From Caballeronia calidae (GTDB taxonomy: Bacteria > Pseudomonadota > Gammaproteobacteria > Burkholderiales > Burkholderiaceae), in NCBI RefSeq assembly GCF_900044055.2, contig NZ_FCOX02000002.1, forward strand, positions 124,001 to 188,000: DNA of 64,000 nt. Reading direction: 5' to 3'. Made by a program: the position numbers and the translations under genes. Positions 1 to 7,410 of this stretch are shown here, in pieces; the first letter of the stretch is position 1; each line of letters starts with the position of its first letter. A model generated the notes under the pieces. That model was not told the origin of the DNA and did no database searches. It saw nothing but the letters and a program-made list of their open reading frames with translations.

Positions 1-2
1 AG

Positions 3-794
3 CGCGCGTCGCCATTCAAACGCGTCGGGCCGAAGCGCTTTCACGCGCCGCCCATCGCGCTCGACGCTCTGCCGCCGTTGCGTGGCGTGATCCTGTCGCA
101 CGATCATTACGATCATCTCGATCGCGACACCGTGCTCGCGCTCGCCGCGACGACGCAGGTCTTTCTCACGCCGCTCGGCGTCGGCGACCGGCTGATCGAA
201 TGGGGCATCGATGCATCGCAGGTGCGTCAGCTCGACTGGTGGCAGAGCGCGCAGATCGACGGTCTCTCGTTCACCGCGACGCCCGCGCAGCATTTTTCCG
301 GGCGCAGCCTGTTCGACGGCAACAGCACGCTATGGGCGTCGTGGGTCATCGTCGACGATGATGTGCGCGTGTTCTTCAGCGGCGACACCGGTTATTTCGA
401 CGGCTTTCGGACCATCGGCGAGCGCCTCGGTCCGTTCGACATCACGCTGATCGAAACCGGCGCATACGACTCGCAATGGCCGTACGTCCACATGCAGCCC
501 GAGGAAACCGTGCAGGCGCATATCGACTTGCGCGGACGCTGGCTCGTGCCGATTCACAACGGCACGTTCGATCTCGCGATGCATCCGTGGTAGGAGCCTT
601 TCGAGCGCGTGACGGGCCTCGCGCTCGCGCGCGGCGTGGCGGTAGCGACACCGCGCATGGGCGAAAGGCTCGATGTGGCAGCGCCGCATCGCGGAGAGCG
701 CTGGTGGCGCGAGATGGCCGATGTGCAGAAAGCGCCTTCGCCGTGGCGCTTTTGCGCCTCGCGCGCATCGGAACCGCTATCGCCTGACGCCTAG
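3..794 (+). pseudogene. MBL-fold metallo-hydrolase (NAPE-PLD/RomA-like), interrupted by in-frame amber stop; 5' end outside window
   Basis: The reading frame is already open at the window edge, so the gene is 5'-truncated by the window. The metal-binding signature HDHYDH lies at about 99-116. Further family features are SGDTG near 380 and the HNGTFDLAMHPW block ending at 590. The next codon (591-593) is TAG. The same frame then continues as EPFERV and carries family-like sequence to a TAG at 792-794, about 66 more codons. A Tyr codon (TAT/TAC) is expected after HPW in this family, so a single substitution to TAG is the simplest explanation. The truncated product would lose its C-terminal part but keep the metal centre. 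The frame end overlaps the convergent NmrA-like gene by 4 bp. Family assignment is confident; loss of function is inferred. Confidence 0.8.
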
Positions 795-1651
795 CGCGCG
801 ACGAGCGTGCGGATCACATCGACGAGCGGCGTCGTGCCTTTCACGATATCTTCACGGCGCCCTTCGAAATCGATCCAGCCTTCGTTGAAACCATCGAGCA
901 TGCGGATGCGCGGCGTCGGATGCTTCATGCCCTGACTCACGAACAGCGACTCCCAGGACTCACGCGGCACCGCTTGCGCACGCACGGGTTGGCCGAGCAC
1001 TTCGGCGAATGCTGCGGCAATATCGTGCGGGCTCGTGCGCTGCGGGCCTTCCAGTTCGACGACGCGCGCGCCGCTCCACTCTTCCTGCAGGAGCTTCGCC
1101 GCAAGCTCGCCGATATCGCCGGTGGCGATCATCGGAATCGCGCGATCGAGCGGTTGCAGGAACGATCGAACGATGCCTTCGTTGCGCGCCGAATCGACAT
1201 CCCATGCGCAGTTCTCCATGAACCAGCCGGGCCGCAGGAACGTCACCGGAACCGGTTGCGTCTTCAATGCCTCTTCCAGCAGTGTGCGCTGCGTCAGAAG
1301 ATTGGTCTGCGTGGTCTGAGCGCCGATGGTCGAGAGGCACACGATCTTGCGCGGCTTCGCTCTCGTCACGGCCGCGACGATCGCATCGTTCACTTCACGG
1401 GCTTCGGGAAAGCCCGGCGCCGGATCGAACTCGGGCGGCGGCAGAATGAACACGCCTTGCGCGCCTTCGAATGCGCGTGCAAGCGCGTCAGCATCGGTCA
1501 TATTGGCGAGTGCGATCTCGCAGCCGCGCGCCGCCCATGCCGCGCCCTTGTTCCCGTCGCGCACGACGGCGCGAACGGGCTTGCCCGCTTGCAGCAGCAC
1601 GTTCGCGAGCGCGCCGCCGACTTGTCCTGTGACTCCAGTGATGACGTACAT
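791..1651 (-). CDS. NmrA-like NAD(P)-binding oxidoreductase/sensor
   Basis: The 286-aa product begins MYVITGVTGQVGGALA, a Rossmann GxxGxxG nucleotide-binding motif at the extreme N-terminus. It belongs to the atypical SDR/NmrA family, which includes QOR2-type quinone reductases and NADP-sensing proteins. The conserved LRPGWFMEN stretch sits in the second half. An upstream in-frame ATG at 1738 would add 29 residues of unfamily-like sequence. The ATG at 1651 is preceded by AAAGGAG at good spacing and puts the Rossmann strand at residue 2, so it is preferred. The substrate cannot be read from sequence. The gene is convergent with the interrupted MBL gene and co-directional with the LacI gene behind it. 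Confidence 0.85.
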   Translation of the reverse strand: MYVITGVTGQVGGALANVLLQAGKPVRAVVRDGNKGAAWAARGCEIALANMTDADALARAFEGAQGVFILPPPEFDPAPGFPEAREVNDAIVAAVTRAKPRKIVCLSTIGAQTTQTNLLTQRTLLEEALKTQPVPVTFLRPGWFMENCAWDVDSARNEGIVRSFLQPLDRAIPMIATGDIGELAAKLLQEEWSGARVVELEGPQRTSPHDIAAAFAEVLGQPVRAQAVPRESWESLFVSQGMKHPTPRIRMLDGFNEGWIDFEGRREDIVKGTTPLVDVIRTLVAR

Positions 1652-1781
1652 GGTCCGACTCCTTTGTGCAATGCGTTGAGCTGCGATGGATTGCATGTTA
1701 GTGAGCGGACCGCACCGAAAAAATGGCCTGCGCGTCATGAGATCGATGACGCGATGTCATCAACCGAGGTGAATTGATGCT

Positions 1782-2813
1782 TCATGCGGCGGGCGGCAGA
1801 TTCTCCTGAAGATAGATGGATATCGGTGTTTGCAGCGGCAGCCCCGACGACGCCCCACGGTTGTAGTGCCCGAGTATGACCTCGACCGCGCGCACCGCTT
1901 CGACGAACGGGCTTTGATCGAGCACCGCATCCATCACGCCTTCGACGAGAAGCGAGCGGCTGATGTCCGTGAGTTCATGGCCGATCAGCACCGTCGAATG
2001 TTCTCTTTTCATCGCCCTCAACGCGCGCGCGATGCCTTCATCGCCGACCGAAATGTTGTAGATGCCGCGCAACGCGGAATGCTTCCTGAACGCGTCGCGC
2101 GTGAGACGTTCGGTTGAATCCGCGTCCTCGCGGCTCTCCACGGTCGCCACGACTTCGCACGCGGGAAAGCGGCGGCGCAGCACCGAGCGAAACGCGCCGT
2201 CACGTTCCTCGTGACCGAGAAACGTGCGCAGTCCCGCGATCACCATCACTTCGCCGCCCTGATCGCCGAGAAAGCGGCCCATCAATTCACCGGCGATGCG
2301 GCCCGCGCAGCGATTGTCGATGCCGACATACGCCGTGCGTCCCGTATCAGGCAAATCGCTCGCGAGCGTGACGACGGGAATGCGGCGCGCGATGCGCGAC
2401 ACCGCATCGACGACGACGGGATGCTCATAAGCGACCACGATCATCCCATCGGCCTTCTGCGACGCGCGATTGATCACTGTGGCGAGCGACTTCGGCTCGA
2501 GGTCATCGAAGAAGGTCAGATGACACACCACGCGATGCATCTCGAACGACTTTTGCGCGAGCTCGAAGCCCTGCCGCAGCGCGATGTAATAAGGCGAGAC
2601 CGGCTTCTGCGTAAGGATCGCGATACGCAGCCAGCGCACCGATACTTCATCGAGCGCGCGGTCGATCTTGAGCTTGCGCGCCGCTTCCAGAACGCGCGAT
2701 TCCTTTTCGCGCGCCACGCCGCCGCGCCCGTTCAGCACGCGCTCGACGGTCGAATAGCTGACGCCCGAGGCTTTGGCCACGTCTTCCATCGTCGGCTTTC
2801 GTCGATTGTTCAC
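1782..2813 (-). CDS. LacI-family transcriptional regulator
   Basis: The 343-aa protein has an N-terminal LacI helix-turn-helix (TMEDVAKASGVSYSTVERVL, about residues 8-27), then a periplasmic-binding-protein-like effector domain (LRIAILTQ... to the C-terminus). A GTG at 2813 preceded by AAAGGACGGCCC is taken as start. An ATG at 2873 would add 20 residues in front of the HTH and would run through the palindromic sequence at 2826-2843. It is divergent from a sugar-type binding protein gene, the usual arrangement for a local regulator whose effector is the transported sugar or inositol derivative. It probably controls the 2957-5360 genes and itself. Confidence 0.9.
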   Translation of the reverse strand: MNNRRKPTMEDVAKASGVSYSTVERVLNGRGGVAREKESRVLEAARKLKIDRALDEVSVRWLRIAILTQKPVSPYYIALRQGFELAQKSFEMHRVVCHLTFFDDLEPKSLATVINRASQKADGMIVVAYEHPVVVDAVSRIARRIPVVTLASDLPDTGRTAYVGIDNRCAGRIAGELMGRFLGDQGGEVMVIAGLRTFLGHEERDGAFRSVLRRRFPACEVVATVESREDADSTERLTRDAFRKHSALRGIYNISVGDEGIARALRAMKREHSTVLIGHELTDISRSLLVEGVMDAVLDQSPFVEAVRAVEVILGHYNRGASSGLPLQTPISIYLQENLPPAA

Positions 2814-2825
2814 CGGGCCGTCCTT

Positions 2826-2856
2826 TTGAGGAAAAGTCCTCAAGAAACCGTTTGAG
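2826..2856. promoter_or_regulatory. Candidate LacI-type operator region (two palindromes)
   Basis: The bases TTGAGGA-AAAG-TCCTCAA (2826-2843) form a perfect 7-bp inverted repeat with a 4-nt spacer. It is followed immediately by GAAACCGTTTGAG (2844-2856), whose core AAAC-C-GTTT resembles the AAACGTTT centre common in LacI-family operators. The pair lies just upstream of the lacI-type GTG start and 100-130 bp before the binding-protein ATG. Binding by the adjacent regulator is inferred. Confidence 0.5.
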
Positions 2857-2956
2857 AGCGGAAAGTCGATCAACTAAATTCTAGCCATCGAATGCGAATA
2901 AAGGCGCAAAAGAAACGGCCGTGCTTCGATCAACAAGGATTCAGGAGACAAACCCC

Positions 2957-4003
2957 ATGAACATGAATCGCTTTCGTATCGCTCATCGCGTGTCCGCGCT
3001 CTTCGCGGCCATCGCGCTCGTTTCAGGCTTCGCGGCTTCATCGACGGCATCGGCGGACGAACGCTTCGTGATGGTCAGTCATGGATCGGACTCGAACGTC
3101 TGGTGGAACACCGTGAAAAACGGCATGCGCGACGCGAGCGAAGACTTCAACGTGCCCGTCGATTACCGCAACCCGCCCTCGGGCGATACGGGCGACATGG
3201 TCCGCATCCTCGAACAGGCTTCCGCGCGCAACTATGCCGGCGTGATCACCACGGTGCCGAACTACGAGATGATCCAGAAGGGTCTGACCGGCGTGAAGGC
3301 CAAGCACATTCCGCTCGTGACGATCAACGGCGGCCCCGAACTCGGCATGAAGCTCGGCGCGATCATGCATATCGGCCAGCCCGAATACGATGCGGGCAAA
3401 GCCGCCGGCGAGCGCGCGAAAGCGGCGGGCATCCATAACTTCCTGTGCGTGAATCACGGCGCGGACATTCAGGCCTTATGGGACCGTTGCAAGGGTTTCG
3501 CCGATGCGATCGGCGCGGATTACAAGAAATCGACGATGGATAGCGGCGAAGATCCCACCGTGATTCAAAGCAAGGTCGCGGCGTACCTGCGTTCGCATCC
3601 CGACACGCAGGCAGTGCTCGCGCTCGGGCCGGATCAGGCGAGCGGCGTGCTGCGCGGCATCAACGACGCGGGCATGACGGGCAAGATCTATGTGGTGACC
3701 TTCGATCTTTCGCCCGACATCCTCAAGGCGATTCAGGCCGGAAAGATTGCGTTCGCAATAGATCAGCAGCCGTATCTGCAAGGTTATCTTTCGGTCGCCG
3801 CGATGGCCATTTCGATTCGCGACAAGACGACGGACCCGGCGCGCATCGTCGCGGCATTGAAGGACGACAAGAAGGTCGCCGCGCGGCTCGCCAAGTACGA
3901 CCTGAAGCCGGTCTATACAGGATCGACGGTCAGCTCGGGGCCGAGCTTCGTCACGAAGGACAATCTCGCGCCGGTGCAGAAGTATGCCGGCTCCTACCGA
4001 TAA
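2957..4003 (+). CDS. Periplasmic sugar/inositol-type ABC substrate-binding protein (MocB/RbsB class)
   Basis: The 348-aa product carries a classic Sec signal peptide (cleavage expected near ASA-DE, residue 33), then a Peripla_BP_4 fold beginning ERFVMVSHGSDSNVWW. CAGGAG at 2942-2947 lies 9 nt before the chosen ATG; an upstream ATG at 2921 lacks an equivalent site and would spoil the signal peptide. The protein should bind a sugar, polyol or amino-inositol and deliver it to an ABC permease. No permease or ATPase gene is in the window, so it is an orphan here. It is followed 23 bp later by a membrane desaturase/hydroxylase and then a Rieske ferredoxin, the order and families of the rhizopine module mocB-mocD-mocE. 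Confidence 0.88.
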   Translation: MNMNRFRIAHRVSALFAAIALVSGFAASSTASADERFVMVSHGSDSNVWWNTVKNGMRDASEDFNVPVDYRNPPSGDTGDMVRILEQASARNYAGVITTVPNYEMIQKGLTGVKAKHIPLVTINGGPELGMKLGAIMHIGQPEYDAGKAAGERAKAAGIHNFLCVNHGADIQALWDRCKGFADAIGADYKKSTMDSGEDPTVIQSKVAAYLRSHPDTQAVLALGPDQASGVLRGINDAGMTGKIYVVTFDLSPDILKAIQAGKIAFAIDQQPYLQGYLSVAAMAISIRDKTTDPARIVAALKDDKKVAARLAKYDLKPVYTGSTVSSGPSFVTKDNLAPVQKYAGSYR

Positions 4004-4026
4004 TCAGCATCGCGGCGGAGTAACCA

Positions 4027-5025
4027 ATGAACATCGACATGAATTCGTGGCATCGCGTCGACATCGATCGCAAGGCGCTCAAGGAGCTTTCCACGCGTAC
4101 CGATGCGCGCGGCCTCGTGCAGGTGGGCGGCTTTCTCGCGCTCGTCGTCGCTACGGGCGTGCTTGCGTGGTTCTCGCTCGGCACCGTCTGGATGATTCCC
4201 GCGTTTCTGCTCTACGGCACGGTGTTCGCGTTCAGCGAAGCCGCCGCGCACGAACTGGGCCACGGCACCGCGTTCAAGACGCGCTGGATGAACGAGGCCG
4301 CGTACTGGATCATCTGCTTCATGTCGTGGCGCGAACAGGTCTATAGCCGCTGGCTGCATGCGAAGCATCACACCTTCACGCATATCACGGCCGCGCCTTA
4401 TAAGGATCCGGAACTCGCATTCAAGCGTCCGCACAGCTATATCAAACTGATCACGGACTTCGTGCGTGTTTCGCATGGCATCCAGTTCCTCGGCGCAATC
4501 TTTCTGCATAGCTTCGGTGTTATCACGAAGGGCGCGAAGGAAGTCGTGCCTGAAGCCGAATACAGGAAGATGTGCGTCCATTCGCGCGTGCTGCTGGCGT
4601 GCTATGTCGCGATCTTCGTGTGGGCGATCCTTGCGCAAAGCTGGCTGCCGGTGATGTTCCTGTTCCTGCCGCGCGCTTACGGCACCTGGCTGCATGAGTT
4701 GTGTGCCCTTACGCAGCACACGGGCCTGAAGGAGAACGTGCTCGATCATCGCGTGTCGAGCCGCACGGTGAAGCTCAATCCGGTCGTGCGCTTTCTGTAC
4801 TGGAACATGAACTATCACATCGAGCATCACATGTTTCCGAGCGTGCCGTTTCATGCATTGCCGAAGTTCCACGCGACCGTCGCAGAACAGATGCCGACGC
4901 CTTATGCGGGACTATGGCCCGCGTGGCGCGAAATACTGACGATCTTCGCGAAGCAGCGGCGCGATCCCGAGTTCGTCGTCGTACGCGATCTGCCGGCAGG
5001 CAAGCGCGGCAACGCGGTCGCATGA
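4027..5025 (+). CDS. Membrane di-iron desaturase/hydroxylase (MocD-like)
   Basis: The 332-aa integral membrane protein has the three histidine boxes of the fatty-acid desaturase/alkane hydroxylase superfamily: HELGH (His75, His79), HAKHH (His111, His114, His115) and HIEHH (His264, His267, His268). These residues normally ligate a di-iron centre at the cytoplasmic face. Hydrophobic helices lie around residues 32-65 and 195-215. GGAG precedes the ATG. The stop codon overlaps a minor ATG of the next gene, showing tight coupling to the Rieske ferredoxin that would supply electrons. In rhizopine degraders MocD with MocE removes the O-methyl group of 3-O-methyl-scyllo-inosamine. That substrate here is an inference; lipid or hydrocarbon oxidation is possible. 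Confidence 0.85.
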   Translation: MNIDMNSWHRVDIDRKALKELSTRTDARGLVQVGGFLALVVATGVLAWFSLGTVWMIPAFLLYGTVFAFSEAAAHELGHGTAFKTRWMNEAAYWIICFMSWREQVYSRWLHAKHHTFTHITAAPYKDPELAFKRPHSYIKLITDFVRVSHGIQFLGAIFLHSFGVITKGAKEVVPEAEYRKMCVHSRVLLACYVAIFVWAILAQSWLPVMFLFLPRAYGTWLHELCALTQHTGLKENVLDHRVSSRTVKLNPVVRFLYWNMNYHIEHHMFPSVPFHALPKFHATVAEQMPTPYAGLWPAWREILTIFAKQRRDPEFVVVRDLPAGKRGNAVA

Positions 5026-5036
5026 AGGAGCACGAG

Positions 5037-5360
5037 ATGAACGTTCTGCAATGGCATCCGGTTTGCGCGTGCGATGACATCGACGAAGAAGACGTGCGCG
5101 AGTTCGAGCATGAAGGCAAGGTCTACGCGGTGTATCACACGCCGACTGGCTTTTACGCAACCGCGGGCTTCTGCACGCATGAAACTGCGCGCCTCGCCGA
5201 TGGCTTCGTGTTCGGCGAGATCATAGAATGCCCGATGCACATGGGCCGCTTCGATATCCCGAGCGGCAAGGCACAAGGCGCGCCGGTATGCGTGCATCTC
5301 GTCACACATCCGGTGAAGACCGAAGGCGGTCGGATATTCATCGGGCTGGAAGCGGCATAG
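5037..5360 (+). CDS. MocE-like Rieske [2Fe-2S] ferredoxin
   Basis: The 107-aa protein has the Rieske cluster ligands Cys46-x-His48 (CTH) and Cys65-x2-His68 (CPMH), spaced as in ring-hydroxylating-dioxygenase ferredoxins. AAGGAG (5025-5030) lies 6 nt before the ATG at 5037. A second ATG at 5022 overlaps the desaturase stop but has no ribosome site in front of it. It should pass electrons to the adjacent di-iron enzyme. A dedicated NAD(P)H:ferredoxin reductase (MocF type) is not present in the window, so reducing power must come from elsewhere. Confidence 0.88.
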   Translation: MNVLQWHPVCACDDIDEEDVREFEHEGKVYAVYHTPTGFYATAGFCTHETARLADGFVFGEIIECPMHMGRFDIPSGKAQGAPVCVHLVTHPVKTEGGRIFIGLEAA

Positions 5361-5361
5361 C

Positions 5362-5387
5362 GAAAGGGTCAATGCCCCGGCCCTTTC
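5362..5387. terminator. Possible convergent terminator hairpin
   Basis: GAAAGGG (5362-5368) pairs perfectly with CCCTTTC (5381-5387) around a 12-nt loop. It sits at the meeting point of the Rieske gene and the convergent secreted-protein gene and overlaps the latter's stop codon. The U-tract is weak on both strands, so intrinsic termination is only plausible. Confidence 0.4.
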
Positions 5388-5737
5388 TGCTCGATGCAAC
5401 TCAGCACGAGTGTGCTGTTCGTGCCGGCCTCGGGGCTCAGCATCGCGGTATGGAATTCGCTGTCCGTGCAGCGCCAGTCGGCTTGCAGGTTCTTTTTGCA
5501 GACGCGCGTGGCGTCGCTGATGCGCTTTCGGTCCGGCACGTACTCGCATGTGTCGCGGCCGTCGCATTGGCGCGTCAGATCGCGCGTCGCATTGCCGCTC
5601 ACGGCGCCGCAGTTCGCGCCATATGTGCCGGATACGATCTTGATCGTCCTTGCCTCAACGCTCGACACGCCGGCCAACAGGACTATTCCAGCCATCGCGC
5701 AAGACGTGAGTCGAGCTACCGCGCTATCGTTATTCAT
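5369..5737 (-). CDS. Secreted cysteine-rich protein, SUEL/galactose-lectin-like
   Basis: The 122-aa precursor starts MNNDSAVARL with a signal peptide ending near VEARTIK. GGGAGGAGGGAAGCC supplies the ribosome site. The mature part is rich in cysteines. Its pattern (IKIVSGTYG... C... RQCDGRDTCEY ... CKKNL ... WRC) resembles the disulfide-bonded rhamnose/galactose-binding lectin (SUEL) fold, where a YG strand is followed by C..R..C and a late K-L-x-W-x-C. Function would be extracytoplasmic carbohydrate binding, but this is a motif impression only. It lies 43 bp downstream of the ECF sigma gene on the same strand and may be co-transcribed with it. Confidence 0.6.
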   Translation of the reverse strand: MNNDSAVARLTSCAMAGIVLLAGVSSVEARTIKIVSGTYGANCGAVSGNATRDLTRQCDGRDTCEYVPDRKRISDATRVCKKNLQADWRCTDSEFHTAMLSPEAGTNSTLVLSCIEQKGPGH

Positions 5738-5780
5738 GGCTTCCCTCCTCCCGATACACGGCGGAACACGCATGACAGCG

Positions 5781-6479
5781 TTATGCCCCGCCGCTTTCGG
5801 ATACCTTCGATAGTACGCTCGCCACGACCCGATCGCACTGTGCGCCGCCGAATTCGAACACGTCGCGTTCGGCGAGATCGAACTCCTGTGCCAGCGATTC
5901 ACGCAACAAGCTGCGCGCGCGAAAATGCCGGCTGCGCACCGTCGCCTCGGGGATGTTCAAACACTGCGCGGTCTCCTCGACGCTCATCTCTTCGATCGAG
6001 CGCAGCACGAACACCATGCGAAAGAGCTCGGGCAACTCATCCAGCTTGCGTTCGAGCAGCGCGCGAACTTGCGAGCGCGCGAGTGCCTCGTCAGGGGCAT
6101 CATCGTCGTGCGTGGTCATTGCATCGGCATGTTCGATGTAGTCGGGCGCGTCCACGATCGGAATCACGTTCTGACGTCGCGCCGATCGCCGCAGGCGCGC
6201 GAAACACTCGTTCAGCACGAGCCGCGAAAGCCACGTGAAAAGCTGCGAATCCCCGCGGAACTGGCTCATCGATTTATACGCGTGCAAATAGGCATCCTGC
6301 AGCGCATCCTCGGCTTCGGCGTCGTTGCGCAAGGTCGCGCGCGCCAGGCGATAAAGACGCCGGTTATGCCGACGCATCAGCAATTCGAACGCGCTGCGAT
6401 CTCCCGCGACGACGCGGCGTGCAATGCTCAGATCGTCATCGAATGCGTTGGCTGGGGTGGTTTGCGCGGGCTCGCTCAT
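5781..6479 (-). CDS. ECF-type RNA polymerase sigma factor (RpoE/SigW class)
   Basis: The 232-aa protein shows sigma region 2 (FELLMRRHNRRLYRLARATL... EDALQDAYLHAYKSMSQFRG, residues about 34-84) and region 4 with its helix-turn-helix (MSVEETAQCLNIPEATVRSR, about 170-189). ATG at 6479 with GAGGTG is chosen over a GTG two codons earlier. It is the last gene of a tight run behind a DUF4142 protein and a cupredoxin, 7 bp after the latter. No anti-sigma factor with a transmembrane helix or zinc motif is recognisable next to it, so how it is held inactive is unclear. It presumably drives its own operon under oxidative or envelope stress. Confidence 0.92.
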   Translation of the reverse strand: MSEPAQTTPANAFDDDLSIARRVVAGDRSAFELLMRRHNRRLYRLARATLRNDAEAEDALQDAYLHAYKSMSQFRGDSQLFTWLSRLVLNECFARLRRSARRQNVIPIVDAPDYIEHADAMTTHDDDAPDEALARSQVRALLERKLDELPELFRMVFVLRSIEEMSVEETAQCLNIPEATVRSRHFRARSLLRESLAQEFDLAERDVFEFGGAQCDRVVASVLSKVSESGGA

Positions 6480-6486
6480 CGTCACC

Positions 6487-6801
6487 TCATCGAACGTTCA
6501 GGATCGCGTGCATCGTCGGATGCAGCGTGCACGAATACGCATAACTTCCCGCATCGCGCGCGACATAACTCCACGACGCATCCGGCGAAATGTCATGCGA
6601 ATCGAACGACTTCTTGTCGGCGGTCGCGGTATGGGGAAACAAGTCCTTGTTGACCCATACGACGCGATCGCCACGCGTCACCGTCAGCGCGGGCGGCTCG
6701 AAGCGCATCTGTTCGATCACGACGACATAGGTCGCGGCCATTGCCTCTGCAGGCATCGACAGCGCGCCCGCCAGCAGGAAAAGCAAGCCCCGGTCACGCA
6801 C
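6487..6801 (-). CDS. Exported cupredoxin (amicyanin/plastocyanin-like)
   Basis: With a GTG start at 6801 the product is 104 aa: a short signal peptide (LLFLLAGALSMPAEAMAA), then a cupredoxin fold with type-1 copper ligands His57 (FPHTAT), Cys91, His94 and Met97 (CTLHPTM). An ATG at 6837 would lie 44 bp inside the DUF4142 gene and put twelve charged residues before the signal peptide. GTG at 6801 overlaps that gene by only 8 bp and has GGGAAAGAG upstream, so it is preferred. The protein would carry electrons or bind copper in the periplasm. It lies between DUF4142 and sigma genes, an arrangement seen in related beta-proteobacteria. Confidence 0.85.
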   Translation of the reverse strand: MRDRGLLFLLAGALSMPAEAMAATYVVVIEQMRFEPPALTVTRGDRVVWVNKDLFPHTATADKKSFDSHDISPDASWSYVARDAGSYAYSCTLHPTMHAILNVR

Positions 6802-7327
6802 CGCTCTTTCCCAGTTCAGCCTGAACGTGCCGCGCATGTTCCAGATGCGCGACGAATGCAGGCCGCACCTTCACGAGCAACGCCTTCAATTCTTCGTTCT
6901 TCGCGCTCGGAATCAAGGTCTTGTCGAGCGCATCGAGCACGCTTTCATGATAGGCGACCTCGTGATCGATATACGACTTGTCGAAGCTCCCATCCGAAAG
7001 CGTCTTCAGCTTCGCGAGATTCGCGTCGCCGCCCTGCTTCAGGCTCTGGCTCGTCGGGTTGTCTTCGGGCGTCACGTTGAGCTTCTTCACGAGAGCCGTC
7101 GCGGCCTTGTTGACGCCGCTATGATCCGTGACCATCTGCTGCGCGAACGCCTTCACGTCCTTCGATTTTGTCTTCGATTCCGCGAGCTTTCCCGCATCGA
7201 TATCGACCTGATTGGCCGTCACGACGATGGCCGCAATCTGCGGATCGGTGGGCCCGGCATTTTGCGCGTAAGGCGCGATGCTTGCACATGCAAGCATCGC
7301 CGCCAATGCGGTGTGGATGAGTTTCAT
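6794..7327 (-). CDS. DUF4142 periplasmic protein
   Basis: The 177-aa precursor has a signal peptide (MKLIHTALAAMLACASIAPYA) and an all-helical DUF4142 domain typical of this family (VTANQVDIDAGKLAES... KAFAQQMVTDHS ... YIDHEVAYHESVLDALD). The family is ferritin-like in predicted fold, and conserved His residues appear in MVTDHS and DHEVAYHE. The molecular role is unknown. It heads the DUF4142-cupredoxin-ECF sigma operon. Confidence 0.9.
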   Translation of the reverse strand: MKLIHTALAAMLACASIAPYAQNAGPTDPQIAAIVVTANQVDIDAGKLAESKTKSKDVKAFAQQMVTDHSGVNKAATALVKKLNVTPEDNPTSQSLKQGGDANLAKLKTLSDGSFDKSYIDHEVAYHESVLDALDKTLIPSAKNEELKALLVKVRPAFVAHLEHARHVQAELGKSGA

Positions 7328-7410
7328 GTGACGTCTCCCGGTATCGGGTCATGGATACCGGCTTGGATGTCACGTCGAAAGCCTGCGTTCCCGGCGTGCT
7401 TGCGCGGCGC

